A DNA stretch of 7,581 nt from Oscillospiraceae bacterium (GTDB lineage: Bacteria > Bacillota > Clostridia > Oscillospirales > Ruminococcaceae). The notes below the pieces were generated by a model, which saw nothing but the letters and a program-made list of their open reading frames with translations, was not told the origin of the DNA and ran no database searches. Each line of letters opens with the position of its first letter. Positions within the stretch are counted from its first letter, which is position 1. Position numbers and translations under genes: made by a program. The stretch is from the NCBI GenBank assembly GCA_020024215.1, contig JAHHUC010000078.1:1-7581 (forward strand), given 5' to 3'. Positions 6,224 through 7,581 of this stretch are shown here, piece after piece.

Positions 6224-6237
6224 AACAGTACAGTCAA
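6207..6237 (-). promoter_or_regulatory. MerR-type promoter of the MATE gene (19-bp spacer)
   Basis: On the minus strand TTGACT (6237-6232) and TATTAT (6212-6207) are separated by 19 bp, two more than the optimum. This is the hallmark of promoters that a MerR-family protein activates by untwisting the spacer. The predicted start is near 6200, giving a leader of about 33 bases before the MATE ATG. A 21-bp dyad lies across the spacer. Confidence 0.6.
6214..6234. promoter_or_regulatory. 21-bp dyad, probable MerR-regulator operator
   Basis: Ten-base arms (6214-6223 and 6225-6234) flank a central A at 6224 and match at nine of ten positions; the left arm ACTGTACAGT is itself a perfect palindrome. 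The same bases contain the direct repeat GTACAGT at 6217-6223 and 6228-6234, an 11-bp period. The element fills most of the 19-bp spacer of the MATE promoter and also covers a possible -10 for the regulator gene. Confidence 0.6.
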
Positions 6238-6247
6238 GGGGGATTTT

Positions 6248-7069
6248 ATGTTTTTTTCAGCCAATAAATTATTTTCTATCGGGCAATTTGCAAGGCTTCA
6301 CGAAATCAATAAAAAAACTTTGATGTGGTATGATGAAATAAATCTGCTCAAGCCTGCTGTAATAAAGGAAAACGGCTATCGCTATTACACCTATCAGCAA
6401 AGCTTTGTTCTGGAAATTATCCTGATGCTTCGGGAATTGGATGTGCCTATCAGCAGCATACAGAGTTTTTTGTCCGGGCGTTCTGCTGCCTCCTTAAAAA
6501 ATTTATTTGCAGAAGGAATATCCAAAATTGATGAAACCACAGCACGTCTGACTTTTTTAAGGAAAACTATGGAGATTATGCAGCAAAAGATGGAGATGCT
6601 CCTGACATTGGATTTGACAGCTATTTCTGTTATTGAAAAGAGACAGAAGAGCTATTTTGCAGTTGTGGATATTCACGATGAGCTTCCTTTTGAGGCTGAA
6701 ATTGAAGGTGTGGTCAAGGAGGCAAAAAAACATCAGCTGCATCGTCTGCATGATGCCTCCTATGGAGCCATGCTGCCTGTTGAAAAGCTGTATCAGGATA
6801 AAAATGACGAATATGAATACCTGTATATACAGATTCCCAAGCCGGTTGATAAAGGCAGAATTCATATCCAGCCAAAAGGAAGATATCTGCAAGCCTTTTG
6901 CAAAGGCAGCTGGGACAAGCTTCCTGACCGCTATCGGGAAATAATTGCATATGCCAAAAGTCATAATCTGACATTGACCGGATTTGCATATGAAAAAGGC
7001 ATCAACGAAATGGTTATTGATAAGCTTGACGATTATATCACACAGATAGAAATACCAATCAAGGCTTAG
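6248..7069 (+). CDS. MerR-family transcriptional activator with GyrI-like effector domain (BmrR-like)
   Basis: A 273-residue one-component regulator. Residues 9-36 (FSIGQFARLHEINKKTLMWYDEINLLKP) form the MerR helix-turn-helix, followed by the wing NGYRYYTYQQ (42-51) and a second HTH-like part to about 75. A long coiled-coil dimerisation helix lies at about 84-120. From about 130 to the end there is a GyrI-like/BmrR ligand-binding domain, with the typical GRYLQAFCKGSWDKLPDRYREIIAYAKSHNL region (211-241) and the closing ITQIEIPI strand. No metal-binding cysteine pattern is seen, so it should sense organic, often cationic, drugs rather than metals. The start is the ATG at 6248, with AAGGGGG five bases upstream. 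It is divergent from the MATE pump, whose promoter it probably activates; that link is inferred from layout and operator. Confidence 0.93.
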   Translation: MFFSANKLFSIGQFARLHEINKKTLMWYDEINLLKPAVIKENGYRYYTYQQSFVLEIILMLRELDVPISSIQSFLSGRSAASLKNLFAEGISKIDETTARLTFLRKTMEIMQQKMEMLLTLDLTAISVIEKRQKSYFAVVDIHDELPFEAEIEGVVKEAKKHQLHRLHDASYGAMLPVEKLYQDKNDEYEYLYIQIPKPVDKGRIHIQPKGRYLQAFCKGSWDKLPDRYREIIAYAKSHNLTLTGFAYEKGINEMVIDKLDDYITQIEIPIKA

Positions 7070-7116
7070 TGTGCTGTTGGTGCAGATTGCAGATTTGTGT
7101 TTAAAGATATAAATAA

Positions 7117-7145
7117 GAGCAGGAAATCTTTTGGATTTCCTGCTC
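7117..7145. terminator. hairpin after the regulator gene, terminator-like
   Basis: A perfect 12-bp stem (7117-7128 with 7134-7145) and a 5-base TTTTG loop, 47 bases after the merR-type stop. It lacks a clean T run on the plus strand (AGAAATAAG follows). On the minus strand it is followed by a looser T-rich stretch (TTATTTATATCTTT). It may act as a weak terminator or as an RNA-protecting stem-loop. Confidence 0.55.
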
Positions 7146-7160
7146 AGAAATAAGCCTGAC

Positions 7161-7250
7161 ATGCTAAAAAGCATCCTAAGGATGCGCAGCCACAGAATTA
7201 AATTCTGTGTTCAAAGGGGCTTTGGGACACTGTTCTAAACAAGCATTGCT
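7161..7250. repeat. cluster of consecutive small inverted repeats
   Basis: Within 90 bases lie five short dyads, each nearly adjacent to the next: GCATCC/GGATGC (7171-7185, loop TAA), CACAGAATT/AATTCTGTG (7191-7209, one-base centre), CAAAG/CTTTG around GGG (7212-7224), the wobble-paired TTTGGGAC/GTTCTAAA (7221-7239) and AAGCA/TGCTT (7241-7251). A weaker ATGC/GCAT (7161-7174) precedes them. No protein frame explains them. They could be a structured RNA, a palindromic intergenic repeat, or the end of a decayed mobile element. Confidence 0.45.
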
Positions 7251-7262
7251 TAAAACAATTTG

Positions 7263-7314
7263 CCTCTTTAAAAAGGAGGTGGCAAAAATGTGTGCCGGAT
7301 ACTATTTTATTTAA
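7263..7314 (+). other. very strong ribosome binding site, masked in a hairpin, before an 8-codon ORF
   Basis: AAGGAGG (7273-7279) lies eight bases before an ATG at 7288 that opens an eight-residue ORF, MCAGYYFI, ending at TAA 7312-7314. CCTCTTT (7263-7269) can pair with AAGGAGG (one U-G wobble) around an AAA loop, so the site could be hidden in the RNA. A site this good before so short a frame suggests a leader peptide or the head of a truncated gene. The opening MC..YY is faintly like SRAP/YedK-type proteins (MCGRYY), which is weak evidence. Confidence 0.35.
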
Positions 7315-7337
7315 GACGGCCATCCGACATAAAGTTT

Positions 7338-7581
7338 TTACGCCTGCATATTCAGGTGGGAGTTGCCTGCGGCAGCTTCGGCTTTCATCTGCGCACGAGC
7401 TGCATCAAATGCTGCTGCATAAATAGCATTTTCTTCATCAAGATAATTAGATTCTGCTCGTGTTTGATGTTCATGCCAGCCTGCATTTGGTGGAGGAGAA
7501 TAAGAAAGCACCTGCTCGCCGCTGTTATTCCAGATAGACATATATGCTCCGAACACTCTGCCTACGGAAAATCTGGCAGTG
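7338..7581 (-). CDS. unrecognised protein, C-terminal part (open to window edge)
   Basis: The minus-strand frame is open from the right edge to a TAA at 7338-7340, giving 80 visible residues. The first part reads ARFSVGRVFGAYMSIWNNSG. The middle has a Pro-rich SPPPNAGWHEH. The end is an alanine-rich helix-like stretch with AIYAAAFDAARAQMKAEAAA. There is no signal peptide or membrane segment in what is visible. It most simply continues beyond the window. Alternatively it starts inside, at the ATG at 7539-7541, which has GGAG five bases upstream, or at a GTG at 7554-7556. Amino-acid composition (high Ala, repeated acidic and basic residues, low Cys) is consistent with a real protein. I do not recognise the family. 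It converges on the short ORF at 7288, with no clear terminator between. Confidence 0.55.
   Translation of the reverse strand, partial: TARFSVGRVFGAYMSIWNNSGEQVLSYSPPPNAGWHEHQTRAESNYLDEENAIYAAAFDAARAQMKAEAAAGNSHLNMQA

Noticed and set aside
6557..7174. 205-residue minus-strand ORF
   Set aside because: It is antisense to the well-supported MerR-family gene, crosses the hairpin at 7117-7145 and has no recognisable domain.
7293..7329. TGCCGGAT/ATCCGACA imperfect inverted repeat as a terminator for the rightmost gene
   Set aside because: The 21-base loop and internal mismatch make it a weak candidate, although a T5 run follows on the minus strand.
1..7581. CRISPR array, tRNA, rRNA, IS element or prophage module
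   Set aside because: No regularly spaced repeat units, tRNA-like cloverleaf, transposase or phage structural gene was seen.

Overview
The window looks like a chromosomal segment of a spore-forming anaerobic Firmicute, most likely a Clostridia/Lachnospiraceae-type organism. The grounds are an alpha/beta-type small acid-soluble spore protein gene, strong AGGAGG-type ribosome binding sites, TTGACA/TATAAT-type promoters, AT-rich intergenic DNA, and a FolD variant that resembles the clostridial form. I name no species. No rRNA, tRNA, CRISPR array, IS element or phage module is visible.

Layout: (1) 1-1859 is a divergent pair. A GntR/FadR-type regulator runs leftwards off the window edge and a CyuA/YhaM-family L-cysteine desulfidase runs rightwards. 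The spacer between them holds two tandem promoters for the enzyme, one promoter for the regulator, and a palindrome over the regulator's -10. (2) 1829-4098 is a leftward, tightly coupled two-gene operon, folD-pdp (methylene-THF dehydrogenase, then pyrimidine-nucleoside phosphorylase). It ends in a bidirectional terminator shared with cyuA. (3) 4154-4541 is a monocistronic SASP gene with a structured 3' end and a strong terminator. (4) 4515-4818 has no intact gene but carries a frame-broken remnant of a small membrane protein on the minus strand. (5) 4836-7145 is a divergent drug-efflux module: a MATE transporter (leftward) and a MerR-family regulator with a GyrI-like ligand domain (rightward). 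They share an 80-bp spacer with a 21-bp dyad lying in a 19-bp-spaced promoter, the classic MerR arrangement. (6) 7146-7337 is a run of small hairpins leading to a very strong ribosome binding site and an eight-codon ORF. (7) 7338-7581 is the 3' part of an unrecognised leftward gene.

Functionally these are separate small units: cysteine breakdown to pyruvate, ammonia and sulfide under a local regulator; one-carbon/nucleoside salvage; spore DNA protection; and inducible multidrug efflux. I see no obvious new multi-gene defence or biosynthetic system. The observations most worth checking are the FolD that lacks its Lys and Gln catalytic residues, the two compact regulatory spacers, the decayed membrane-protein gene, and the hairpin cluster near the right end.
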